NCBI GenBank assembly: GCA_944329505.1
Contig: CALVIJ010000008.1
Span: 1 to 17,037, forward strand
Direction: 5' to 3'
Length of the DNA stretch: 17,037 nt
Source: an uncultured Bacilli bacterium
Lineage (GTDB): Bacteria > Bacillota_I > Bacilli_A > RF39 > UBA660
In this document: positions 1 to 6,703 of the stretch, one piece after another
How the letters are laid out: each line of letters starts with the position of its first letter
Position numbering within the stretch: the stretch's first letter is position 1
Position numbers and translations under genes: made by a program
The notes under the pieces: model-generated
Told to the model about the DNA's origin: nothing
The model's input: the letters and a program-made list of their open reading frames with translations, nothing else
The model's database searches: none

Positions 1-1987
1 CAATATGTGCTTTTTTTTTTTTTTTTTCAATATCATCAGATAAAATATCTGCAGCATTAGTAGAATTGTATATACTCTCGTAAACACCATCTTTCAAATT
101 GCTTTCTTTAACGTTCCTAGCTAAAGTTTCCTTTTGAATAACTAGTTCTTCATCACCACTAAGAGCTTTTGTTCCCATATCTCCATTATTGTCAATATAT
201 TTTGTGATTCTAAACTGTTCAGCTTTAAAATAATCATTTAAATTCTGCATATATGTTGCATCGTCAATTTTTCCCGCTGCATGTTGTTGTTCATTCCAAG
301 CCCTTTTACCTTGAATCGTTTTCCACACATCATCTTTTTTAGATAGTTGATCTCTAGCACGAGCTTCTATATTACCACCAACTTTTTCTATACCTTCATA
401 AATGCCTGCTCTCTGATCCAACGTTTCTCGTAACGATTGTGCTCCAACCGCATTTCGGACATAAGCTCCTACTCTATAAGGAAATTTGGTATTTGCTTTC
501 ATAGCTGTATTACGAGAAATATCTCCCGCAACATTTAATGACTTATTAAATACACCTTTGCCGCCCGAAAACGCACCAGAAACGCCACCTCTTAATCCGC
601 CACTAGCGGCTCCACCAAGCGCTCTTCTAAATGCCGTAAATTTATTTTCACCACTATCAAGGCTTGTTTTTCCAGCAGCAATCCCAGATGCAACAGTCCC
701 AACTCCTAATCCGACAGCTCCACCAGCAAGTGTTGCAAAACCTGCATTCTTGAACGGATTCAAATTCAACTCTCCAGAACCCTTAATACCAAATATGTTT
801 TCTATTATCTTAGGTATCTGTTTAGCAAACATAAACGCACCAATAACTAAGAATAGATAAATCCAAATATCATATCCAGTATCTTCAATCTGAGCAGAAA
901 TATAATTTGTACCATCTGAAAGTAAACTAGAAGAAAGCATTTCGATTATTAACATTACGAGGAATATAGTGGCCAACCTCAAGAATAAAGAGAAATAAGT
1001 AGATACACATTCTTTTATCCAATTATGAAGTTTACCATTACTAATAGATTCCTTCGGATCAACGTACGATACAATAGCGATTGGTGCTACCATCTGTAAA
1101 AAGCAAAGTTTTATCGCACGAATAGCTACATCTACCGAAAACGAAATTAATAAGAAAATAACATAACCACCAGCCAAAAAAGAAATAACAGGTGTATAGT
1201 CTATCACATAGACACCATCTTCTCGCCAATGAAGCAAAGCACCAAAATGTCCAAAATTACGGTCATCACAAACTCCAGAATTATCACAATTTGTATCATA
1301 GCCTTCCTCAGGAATATGTTTAAAAAAGCTATACAAAGTAACATAATTTGCAGAAGCTTCATCATAACTAGCAAGTCTTTCATTTAGTGCATTCAAACAT
1401 TGCTCATTCGCCATATCAATAGAACCAAGCACTCCGCTAGTACCACCACATTCTTTAATAACTTCTGTATTTACCCTATAAAATGCTCCATATAACATAA
1501 ATTGTAAATCTGTCGCCATTTCTTCGACTTTATTAACATCAATACCATTAACAATTTCATCAGCATCTACTGTAGACGCATTAGTTCCTAATATAAGCTG
1601 TCCAATAGCATTACTCTGAACAATTGCTGTTTGCAAAGTTGATGCCGCTTCAAAGATAGAAGGAACACTAACTAATAAAACCAATGCCACTAACACGTTA
1701 GTAACCAATTTCCCCATTCCTTTAGAGCTATCTCTAAAAGCATTTGGATCAACCAAATATTGTAAAAGAGAAAAACTAACTTTAAACAGCATAAATATTC
1801 CTAACAAAACATAAATATGACTCACCAATAACTGGATTGGATTATCCGTCTTGTCACTATATAAGTTTATCTCTGATAAATATATAAATAATTTATATAT
1901 AGTAGGAATCAATCCATATACAACACTATCAAGAAAAAATAATATCGTTCTCAAAAGGTCTTCTAAAATACCAACCACGCTACCCAT
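1..1987 (-). CDS. VirB6/TrbL-like multi-helix membrane protein (3' end beyond the left edge)
   Basis: Start is ATG at 1987 behind a strong TAAGGAGG ribosome binding site; the frame stays open for 662 codons to position 1, so the C-terminus is missing. About seven hydrophobic segments are visible (approximate residues 11-38, 52-75, 92-112, 264-286, 291-308, 329-350, 371-388). A large loop (113-260) holds Cys 180, 197, 234 and 240. After the last helix comes a Gly/Ala-rich stretch (about 415-475), then a long charged, mostly helical tail. Several helices followed by a Gly-rich segment and a soluble tail is the plan of VirB6/TrbL-type inner-membrane channel proteins of Gram-positive conjugation systems; I infer the family from architecture, not from a motif. 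It follows two T4SS-pilin-like genes and two pilin-domain fusions, which fits. A run of 17 A lies in the coding strand at residues 654-659. It could instead be an unrelated polytopic protein. Confidence 0.7.
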   Translation of the reverse strand, partial: MGSVVGILEDLLRTILFFLDSVVYGLIPTIYKLFIYLSEINLYSDKTDNPIQLLVSHIYVLLGIFMLFKVSFSLLQYLVDPNAFRDSSKGMGKLVTNVLVALVLLVSVPSIFEAASTLQTAIVQSNAIGQLILGTNASTVDADEIVNGIDVNKVEEMATDLQFMLYGAFYRVNTEVIKECGGTSGVLGSIDMANEQCLNALNERLASYDEASANYVTLYSFFKHIPEEGYDTNCDNSGVCDDRNFGHFGALLHWREDGVYVIDYTPVISFLAGGYVIFLLISFSVDVAIRAIKLCFLQMVAPIAIVSYVDPKESISNGKLHNWIKECVSTYFSLFLRLATIFLVMLIIEMLSSSLLSDGTNYISAQIEDTGYDIWIYLFLVIGAFMFAKQIPKIIENIFGIKGSGELNLNPFKNAGFATLAGGAVGLGVGTVASGIAAGKTSLDSGENKFTAFRRALGGAASGGLRGGVSGAFSGGKGVFNKSLNVAGDISRNTAMKANTKFPYRVGAYVRNAVGAQSLRETLDQRAGIYEGIEKVGGNIEARARDQLSKKDDVWKTIQGKRAWNEQQHAAGKIDDATYMQNLNDYFKAEQFRITKYIDNNGDMGTKALSGDEELVIQKETLARNVKESNLKDGVYESIYNSTNAADILSDDIEKKKKKAHI
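11..27 (-). repeat. A17 homopolymer inside a coding region
   Basis: Seventeen T on the plus strand (17 A in the coding strand) encode the end of a Glu codon and five Lys codons near the visible end of the VirB6-like gene. In-frame at this length, the gene continues to the window edge; a change of one base would shift the frame. It may be a slippage tract or an assembly or sequencing artefact. Confidence 0.9.
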
Positions 1988-2081
1988 AATTTCCTCCTTA
2001 TTCTAAATTTCTATATCAATAATAAGATTATGATAACAAACAAATACAAAACCATTGTTATTAAAATCTCATTAAGTAATA

Positions 2082-3110
2082 TCACTCACCTGTATTAACA
2101 CCATTCACATCACAGAATACATTACCATCACTTCCAACAGATACTTTTCCATCTCCAACCGTATTGTTAATAAGTGTAATAATAAAGCTTAAAAGCATCG
2201 GTAATAAAAGCAATATAATCACAACTATAATTCTTGTAAACAAATGACTAATGGCATCTCTCAACTTTTCATCATCTGATCCTACAATAGCTTTAATAAA
2301 GCTTATTGCTGTCATCACTACAAGTAAAATTATTCCAGCTATACTTATAATCCAGAAAGCTGAATTAAGTATTTTCTTCAAACTACCATCTATTATTTGA
2401 CACGGATCACCTATAGAATCTATTGAAGTGGGATATCCATGTTGCTCGGCCCAATCTATAATTGCCTGAGTATTTACTTTATTAGAATTAGAAGTAACAC
2501 CACTTATATCTTCATAAGCTTCTTCTTGGTCCTCAACATGTGATTCCCAAGCTTCTGAACGAATATTTGGAAAATCATCAGTTACATCGTCATTACTGTC
2601 AAATGTCACAGGCTCATTTGAAAAAGAAGAATAATCTTCACTTAAAGGAATAGAAGAATAACCGGAAGACGGATACATAGATAATTGAGCACTACTAGGA
2701 TTTTCAATATTATCAAGTTTAACATACACTTGGGGATTACAATACCAACTAGTATGCCTATAATGAGCTAATAATTCATCATTGGCATGATGAAACAAAT
2801 CATTATAATTAGATATATCTGTATGAAATTCATCAGAATTTACTATGCTTTGATTAGTATAACCTTTAGTACTAAGCATATTACCATAAGCTCTAACAAC
2901 ATTATCTGTATCTCTATAAATTCTAATAACAACATATACCAATGATTTCCATTCTACAGGACCTCTTGTTTCTTGGACTTCTCCACCATAAACACACCTC
3001 GCATAACCATCAGCCGTTGAAATTTGCTCAGCATTAACAGCATTTATATTAATAAACAACGTTGAAACTATAAATAATAATACAATAAAACACTTAAATT
3101 GCTTATTCAT
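2082..3110 (-). CDS. Exported protein: divergent outer domain fused to a two-helix T4SS-pilin-like domain (copy 1)
   Basis: I place the start at ATG 3110 because it has an AAGG-rich ribosome binding site and is followed directly by a signal peptide (MNKQFK, hydrophobic core, AVNA then EQ). An in-frame ATG at 3173 lies upstream of the promoter. The product is about 342 residues. The first ~200 residues after the signal form a soluble domain with few Cys, then a Ser/Asp/Glu-rich stretch. The last ~130 residues hold two hydrophobic helices separated by a charged loop (FIKAIVGSDDEK), flanked by a Cys on each side (DPCQII and VFCDV). This matches the plan of the two small pilin-like proteins at 4308-5085. 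Those ~125 residues are identical to the end of the neighbouring gene at 3223-4230, while the N-terminal domains share only faint similarity. Function unknown; I infer a surface-exposed or tip component of a T4SS-like structure. Confidence 0.8.
   Translation of the reverse strand: MNKQFKCFIVLLFIVSTLFININAVNAEQISTADGYARCVYGGEVQETRGPVEWKSLVYVVIRIYRDTDNVVRAYGNMLSTKGYTNQSIVNSDEFHTDISNYNDLFHHANDELLAHYRHTSWYCNPQVYVKLDNIENPSSAQLSMYPSSGYSSIPLSEDYSSFSNEPVTFDSNDDVTDDFPNIRSEAWESHVEDQEEAYEDISGVTSNSNKVNTQAIIDWAEQHGYPTSIDSIGDPCQIIDGSLKKILNSAFWIISIAGIILLVVMTAISFIKAIVGSDDEKLRDAISHLFTRIIVVIILLLLPMLLSFIITLINNTVGDGKVSVGSDGNVFCDVNGVNTGE
2107..2480 (-). repeat. 374-bp perfect direct repeat, copy 1
   Basis: Compared by eye, base by base, this segment is identical to 3233-3606 (constant offset 1126, no gaps). 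Identity ends abruptly on both sides: at 2106 versus 3232 and at 2481 versus 3607. It lies wholly inside the coding region and leaves out the last few codons and the stop. Confidence 0.95.
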
Positions 3111-3138
3111 AAAATCCCTTACCTTAATATACATAATC

Positions 3139-3166
3139 ATTATAACATAAAATGTTAGAGTATCAA
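3139..3166 (-). promoter_or_regulatory. Sigma-A promoter for the gene starting at 3110
   Basis: On the minus strand, TTGATA (3166-3161) is followed after 16 bases by TATAAT (3144-3139), with an extended -10 TG one base upstream. The predicted transcript starts about 20 bases before ATG 3110, so the upstream ATG at 3173 would not be transcribed from it. The 15-base core TTTATGTTATAATGA is identical to that at the 71-residue pilin promoter near 7491. Confidence 0.7.
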
Positions 3167-3179
3167 ACAACAATTCTAT

Positions 3180-3228
3180 AAAAATAAAAATAAAAATAAA
3201 ATAGACTAAAAATTAATTCAGTCTATTT
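3180..3228 (-). terminator. Rho-independent terminator after the gene 3223-4230
   Basis: Nine-base perfect stem (AAATAGACT, 3220-3228 with 3199-3207), 12-base loop, then a U-rich run of TTTTTA-type repeats on the minus strand. The stem overlaps the TAG stop codon. The stem is AT-rich, so efficiency may be moderate. Confidence 0.6.
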
Positions 3229-4230
3229 AGTTACATCACAGAATACATTACCATCACTTCCAACAGATACTTTTCCATCTCCAACCGTATTGTTAATAAG
3301 TGTAATAATAAAGCTTAAAAGCATCGGTAATAAAAGCAATATAATCACAACTATAATTCTTGTAAACAAATGACTAATGGCATCTCTCAACTTTTCATCA
3401 TCTGATCCTACAATAGCTTTAATAAAGCTTATTGCTGTCATCACTACAAGTAAAATTATTCCAGCTATACTTATAATCCAGAAAGCTGAATTAAGTATTT
3501 TCTTCAAACTACCATCTATTATTTGACACGGATCACCTATAGAATCTATTGAAGTGGGATATCCATGTTGCTCGGCCCAATCTATAATTGCCTGAGTATT
3601 TACTTTTTCACCATTAACACCCGCTGCATCAGCAACCTCATCAAATTGTTGTTCTATAGCATCTTGTAAAATAGTATCGGTTTGTTTACAAGATTCTCCT
3701 TGTAAATCAAAATCTTGTTGACCATTTGTAATACAGCCAACTGACGTACCATGATAGACTGACGAAGCATTACCACCATAATTCCCACTATAATTATTAC
3801 CAGACCCACTTATTGTTAAAGGTGGACAAACATAGCCATTCTTTCTAAAATATCCAGCAAAATTAATGGGTTCTACATTAGTCCCTTCACCCCATACCTC
3901 ATCAGTAAAATCTATTGGAGCCGTATCACCAATTCCATTCACATTAAAACTAATATGCATAGATGTAGTACCGTTATTCTTGCAACCACCTGTCTGAGCA
4001 GTAAAAGTTGTACAAGACCCAGCAGCTTTATCCGAGCCACTACATCTATAAGCAATTTGCACTATCGCAGTTTGATAATCCATATCACAGTTAGTTATAG
4101 TTGGGTCGCCACAAAATTCATACTGACAAATAATACCATAATCACAGGTTTCAGCTTCAACTCTACCAATATTAATGAATGAAAGACACACAAATATTAA
4201 AATAGGCAAAAATCTCAAAAACTTTTTCAT
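3223..4230 (-). CDS. Exported protein: Cys-rich outer domain fused to a two-helix T4SS-pilin-like domain (copy 2)
   Basis: Start is ATG 4230 with GGGTGGGA about seven bases upstream; an in-frame TTG at 4233 is less likely. The product is about 335 residues with a clear signal peptide (MKKFLRFLPI, cleavage near VEA/ETC). The mature N-terminal domain (to about residue 200) is rich in Cys (around a dozen), Gly and Asn, consistent with disulfides outside the cell. The final ~125 residues are identical to those of the gene at 2082-3110: linker, DPCQII, helix, loop with FIKAIVGSDDEK, helix, VFCDV. The tails then differ (TK versus NGVNTGE). Weak shared features of the N-domains are an early CxYG and a later YxCxP, so they may be very divergent homologues. 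It has its own promoter (4258-4266) and terminator (3180-3228), so it looks monocistronic. Function unknown; likely a surface component of the adjacent pilin system. Confidence 0.8.
   Translation of the reverse strand: MKKFLRFLPILIFVCLSFINIGRVEAETCDYGIICQYEFCGDPTITNCDMDYQTAIVQIAYRCSGSDKAAGSCTTFTAQTGGCKNNGTTSMHISFNVNGIGDTAPIDFTDEVWGEGTNVEPINFAGYFRKNGYVCPPLTISGSGNNYSGNYGGNASSVYHGTSVGCITNGQQDFDLQGESCKQTDTILQDAIEQQFDEVADAAGVNGEKVNTQAIIDWAEQHGYPTSIDSIGDPCQIIDGSLKKILNSAFWIISIAGIILLVVMTAISFIKAIVGSDDEKLRDAISHLFTRIIVVIILLLLPMLLSFIITLINNTVGDGKVSVGSDGNVFCDVTK
3233..3606 (-). repeat. 374-bp perfect direct repeat, copy 2
   Basis: Identical to 2107-2480, including all synonymous positions, in the same orientation. 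It encodes the linker and two-helix pilin-like domain of the 3223-4230 gene. Confidence 0.95.
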
Positions 4231-4257
4231 CAAAATCCCACCCTATCACACATATAG

Positions 4258-4266
4258 ATTATACCA
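4258..4266 (-). promoter_or_regulatory. Extended -10 promoter for the gene 3223-4230
   Basis: The minus strand reads TGGTATAAT, a perfect TGn plus TATAAT extended -10. It lies between the terminator at 4279-4308 and ATG 4230. No convincing -35 is visible. The flanking TTTATGnTATAAT matches the elements at 3139 and 7491. Confidence 0.6.
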
Positions 4267-4278
4267 TAAATAAGAATT

Positions 4279-4308
4279 AAAAAAAAGAATTATCTTGTCA
4301 GATAATCC
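4279..4308 (-). terminator. Rho-independent terminator ending the small pilin unit
   Basis: Minus strand: stem GGATTATCT / AGATAATTC (one G-U pair), GACA loop, then eight U. It begins at the TAG stop of the 4308-4700 gene. It separates the two pilin-like genes from the fusion genes. Confidence 0.8.
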
Positions 4309-4700
4309 TATTCTTCTGTTTCGTTATCTGTATCAACACCATTAATAAATTTTTTACTACAGCTCCATATATCACTAACTGTAGTACCATCTGGATTAGC
4401 ACTATCTTCTACTCCAGAAATTAAATTAACAGCAAGTTGAACAATAAATATAATTAAAAATACAACTAAAGCAGAAATAAGACGTGATACAAAAGCTTTT
4501 TGATATTTTTTTATATCTTCTTCTTTTTTTGCTACAACAGACTTCGCAAAATCTAACATACCCCAAATAATTAATAATATTGGGACTACAATCTTAATAC
4601 CTGTAATAATAGTTGAAACAACATTAAATAAGGCATTAGGCACTAGAATACCTTCACACAAAGTCGAATCAGCAGCATCTAAAATATATATTAAATCCAT
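4308..4700 (-). CDS. Small two-helix T4SS (VirB2/TrbC-type) pilin-like protein, second copy
   Basis: 130 residues with no cleavable signal peptide. There is a short N-terminal segment with one Cys (15), a hydrophobic helix containing PILLIIWGMLDFAKS, a charged loop (KKEEDIKKYQK), a second helix (about 75-95), then a hydrophilic tail with Cys in IWSC (about 114). It is clearly paralogous to the 118-residue protein at 4729-5085: the helix-loop-helix core and the WSC near the end are shared. Two closely spaced helices joined by a charged cytoplasmic loop are typical of VirB2/TrbC and Firmicutes T4SS pilins. The Cys on each side could form a disulfide outside the cell (inference). It lies 28 bases after its paralogue and is followed at once by a strong terminator. 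The ribosome binding site is modest (AGGAA). It could be a minor or variant pilin. Confidence 0.75.
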   Translation of the reverse strand: MDLIYILDAADSTLCEGILVPNALFNVVSTIITGIKIVVPILLIIWGMLDFAKSVVAKKEEDIKKYQKAFVSRLISALVVFLIIFIVQLAVNLISGVEDSANPDGTTVSDIWSCSKKFINGVDTDNETEE

Positions 4701-4728
4701 ATCAAATTCCTACTTTCCATTCTAAAGA

Positions 4729-5085
4729 TTAAGATTGTCCGTTAATCAAACTACTAGCACAAGACCAAGCGCTTTCTGCATCATTACCTTGGCCACCAAC
4801 ACTGGCAGCTAAATTAATGGCAAGTTGAACAATAGTAACAATCAAGAATACGACAACTGCAGCAATTAATCTTCTCATAAAAGTTTTTTGTCCAGCTTTT
4901 ATTTTATCTTCGTCTTGACCAATAATGGCTTTAGCAAAATCAATCATACCCCAAATGATTAATAAAATTGGGACTACAACTTGGATTGCTACTACAACCA
5001 AATGAACGACATTTCCAATTCCCTCTGGAATACCTCCATCTATAATTGACGTACAATAATCTGCCAAAGTATTAACTAAATTCAT
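4729..5085 (-). CDS. Small two-helix T4SS (VirB2/TrbC-type) pilin-like protein, first copy
   Basis: 118 residues. ATG 5085 has a near-perfect AAGGAGG site about eight bases upstream. Features in order: Cys 11; first helix about 27-50 ending in IIWGMIDFAKA; loop IIGQDEDKIKAGQK; second helix about 73-95; short tail with AWSCASSLIN (Cys about 109). The motif FAKAIIGxDEDK closely matches FIKAIVGSDDEK in the identical C-terminal domains of the two fusion proteins at 2082-4230. I therefore place all four in one family of T4SS-like pilins (from architecture and motif; no search was run). The strongest promoter in the window is directly upstream and the unit ends at the terminator 4279-4308. That is the pattern expected for an abundant structural subunit. 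Confidence 0.78.
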   Translation of the reverse strand: MNLVNTLADYCTSIIDGGIPEGIGNVVHLVVVAIQVVVPILLIIWGMIDFAKAIIGQDEDKIKAGQKTFMRRLIAAVVVFLIVTIVQLAINLAASVGGQGNDAESAWSCASSLINGQS

Positions 5086-5114
5086 AATTTAACCTCCTTA
5101 TAACTTATATTATA

Positions 5115-5143
5115 AATATACCGTTTATAACAAATTTTGTCAA
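5115..5143 (-). promoter_or_regulatory. Strong sigma-A promoter for the two pilin-like genes
   Basis: On the minus strand, consensus TTGACA (5143-5138), a 17-base spacer and TATATT (5120-5115). Transcription would start about 22 bases before ATG 5085, just upstream of the ribosome binding site. It is the best -35/-10 match seen in the window. Confidence 0.8.
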
Positions 5144-5183
5144 TAGAATTAAATGATTAGATAAAATATATCACCCAAAATTT

Positions 5184-6200
5184 TTATTTAAATAACCCTT
5201 TAAATCCTTTTTTCTCTCCAGTTTGACCTGAAGACTCTTGCTTATAAAAACCTAACTTGACTAAAAATCTATCCAAAGCCTCATTGTCAGAACTTTGGTC
5301 ATTAAGCGGTGGTATCTTATAATAAATATTTAATTTTGTCTCATATTCAAAATCAGATACATCTTGTTCACTAAGCATACATTGATTTAACACCACTTTT
5401 TTGTTTTTAATTCGTTCTAACACTTTTGGATCACGGGCTAATAATTTATTAAGCTGAATTTTAGATGGCTCTAATAAATAAATTGTCTCACTAGATAAAC
5501 CCTCAGCCACAGTACTTGTATTAGCATCTATTAAAATAACATCTGAACCACTGTGCTTAGAAATAGTATTACCAAGTTCACTGCTAGCAACACTGTACAT
5601 CTTATCTTCATCAAAATACATGAAATCATGCTTATCAACTTCAATTGCGACAGCATCATAATTACGTGCTAATTGCTTTTTAGCAATATAAGTTAAAGTT
5701 GTAGCTCCTGCTCCAGGAGTAACATCTTTAAAGCAAATAACTACGTTTTGTTTAAATTCAGGATATGGCGTTGAAATCGGATTTACACTAACATTAGTAA
5801 AATTTGTTTCATGAGTAGTATCGAGTTGATGATATTGAGCAACATCACGGTAAGTATTCGGATGTTCATATAACCATTTAACACCATCAACATTCATTGT
5901 AAAATTATATATTCTCATTGAAATTAAATCAGATAAATACTCAGGATCAGATGTTTCAGGTGAACCGTCTAATAATAATATAACTCTATCCATATCAAGC
6001 GATAAAGAAAGTTGTTGTAAAGTTTTTATATTTTTGTAATCCTTTAAAGCTGTTACATCCAAAATCATTTTTTGAAAGAAGAAATTTTTAAAAGTCTCGA
6101 TAATTTCATCAACAGTATATTCCCCTTCCAATGTCTTTATAACTTCGATGTCTAAATTAGCTAAAGCATCACGATATTTGTTTGCAATTATTACATTCAC
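5184..6200 (-). CDS. CpaE/MinD-like protein with a degenerate P-loop
   Basis: Start is GTG 6200, nine bases after AAGGAGG. The product is 338 residues. The N-terminal ~100 residues look like a receiver-type alpha/beta domain, as in CpaE. From about residue 150 a SIMIBI (MinD/ParA) fold is suggested by VVICFK, TPGAGATTLT (161-170), AVAIEVDKHDF and DVILIDANTS. In the standard motif (KGGxGKTT) both lysines matter; here they are replaced (GAGATT), so ATP binding or hydrolysis is doubtful. The C-terminus (EKKGFKGLFK) resembles a short basic amphipathic membrane-targeting tail like that of MinD. In Tad systems CpaE/TadZ is a polar localisation factor. Its position after the pilins and before the T4SS-like genes supports a scaffolding role (inference). 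No clear terminator separates it from the next unit. Confidence 0.72.
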   Translation of the reverse strand: MNVIIANKYRDALANLDIEVIKTLEGEYTVDEIIETFKNFFFQKMILDVTALKDYKNIKTLQQLSLSLDMDRVILLLDGSPETSDPEYLSDLISMRIYNFTMNVDGVKWLYEHPNTYRDVAQYHQLDTTHETNFTNVSVNPISTPYPEFKQNVVICFKDVTPGAGATTLTYIAKKQLARNYDAVAIEVDKHDFMYFDEDKMYSVASSELGNTISKHSGSDVILIDANTSTVAEGLSSETIYLLEPSKIQLNKLLARDPKVLERIKNKKVVLNQCMLSEQDVSDFEYETKLNIYYKIPPLNDQSSDNEALDRFLVKLGFYKQESSGQTGEKKGFKGLFK

Positions 6201-6214
6201 TATTACTCGCCTCC

Positions 6215-6703
6215 TTAACTATCTACCTCGTTAAATATCATAGTCTCACCACTTACGGGCAACCTAAGTAATTGACTTATAATCGGTATATCAAAATACA
6301 TATAAGTTATTACACGATAATACTTACCACATTTTGCCTTATCAGATTTCTCGGAACACGTATCAAATTCGTATACACAATATTGATAATCACCTGTTTC
6401 ATTAAGTAAAACTCCATCTTCTCCACCATTTCCACTAGCTGTGGAAGGACATACAGAAGTATTTTTAACATTACCAACATTTTGTCTATAACCTATATTT
6501 TTTATCCATTCTTCCACTCTACCTTCAGTTGAATCATTTACTCCAATCGTGTATCCTTGATCCTTTTCAATTTCTTCAATTATTTTGTTTTTAACTTTGA
6601 AAGCTTTAGAATATGAAAGTGACCCAATAAAAAACGCAAGCAAAATTATAACAAATATAATTACTAAATTAAATACTCCAGCATTTGCAATTGCTTCTTT
6701 CAT
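6215..6703 (-). CDS. Single-helix pseudopilin-like protein (second of a tandem pair)
   Basis: 162 residues. ATG 6703 overlaps the TGA of the preceding gene (ATGA), with GGAGG seven bases upstream. It starts MKEAIANAG, then one hydrophobic helix (about 12-32) and a soluble outer domain with several Cys. It is clearly paralogous to the 165-residue product at 6700-7197: after the helix both carry YxKAFKV, later an IGY motif, an acidic Gly segment leading to YxYCVY, and a final stretch with (L/I)P...LPV...GE. The N-terminal helix and outer domain fit a minor pilin or pseudopilin of a Tad/T4P-like system. There is no classical leader peptide with a G/xxxxE cleavage site; Glu 3 sits directly before the helix. 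The Cys pair (CPS and YCVY) may form a disulfide. Confidence 0.68.
   Translation of the reverse strand: MKEAIANAGVFNLVIIFVIILLAFFIGSLSYSKAFKVKNKIIEEIEKDQGYTIGVNDSTEGRVEEWIKNIGYRQNVGNVKNTSVCPSTASGNGGEDGVLLNETGDYQYCVYEFDTCSEKSDKAKCGKYYRVITYMYFDIPIISQLLRLPVSGETMIFNEVDS

Noticed and set aside
486..860. Plus-strand open frame of 124 codons, Pro-rich
   Set aside because: It is antisense to the Gly/Ala-rich part of the VirB6-like gene, which is open over 662 codons with a strong ribosome binding site; the Pro bias mirrors Gly codons.
2033..2061. Seven-base hairpin (ATAACAA/TTGTTAT) after the 2082-3110 gene
   Set aside because: Not followed by a U run and has a long loop; not convincing as a terminator. 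The 94-base gap otherwise shows only the ribosome binding site of the next gene.
3111..3173. Longer N-terminus for the fusion protein from ATG 3173
   Set aside because: It would include the promoter within the coding region, lacks a ribosome binding site and puts extra residues before a clear signal peptide.
3955..4182. Plus-strand open frame antisense to the Cys-rich fusion protein
   Set aside because: No ribosome binding site and wholly overlaps a gene with a signal peptide, promoter and terminator.
2082..4230. Diversity-generating retroelement or invertible switch as the source of the divergent outer domains
   Set aside because: No reverse transcriptase, template repeat, recombinase or flanking inverted repeats are seen in the window; the repeat is direct and lies in the constant part.
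6700..6702. Mycoplasma-type code with TGA as Trp
   Set aside because: TGA ends genes at natural places, including an ATGA overlap between two paralogues, and TGG is used for Trp.
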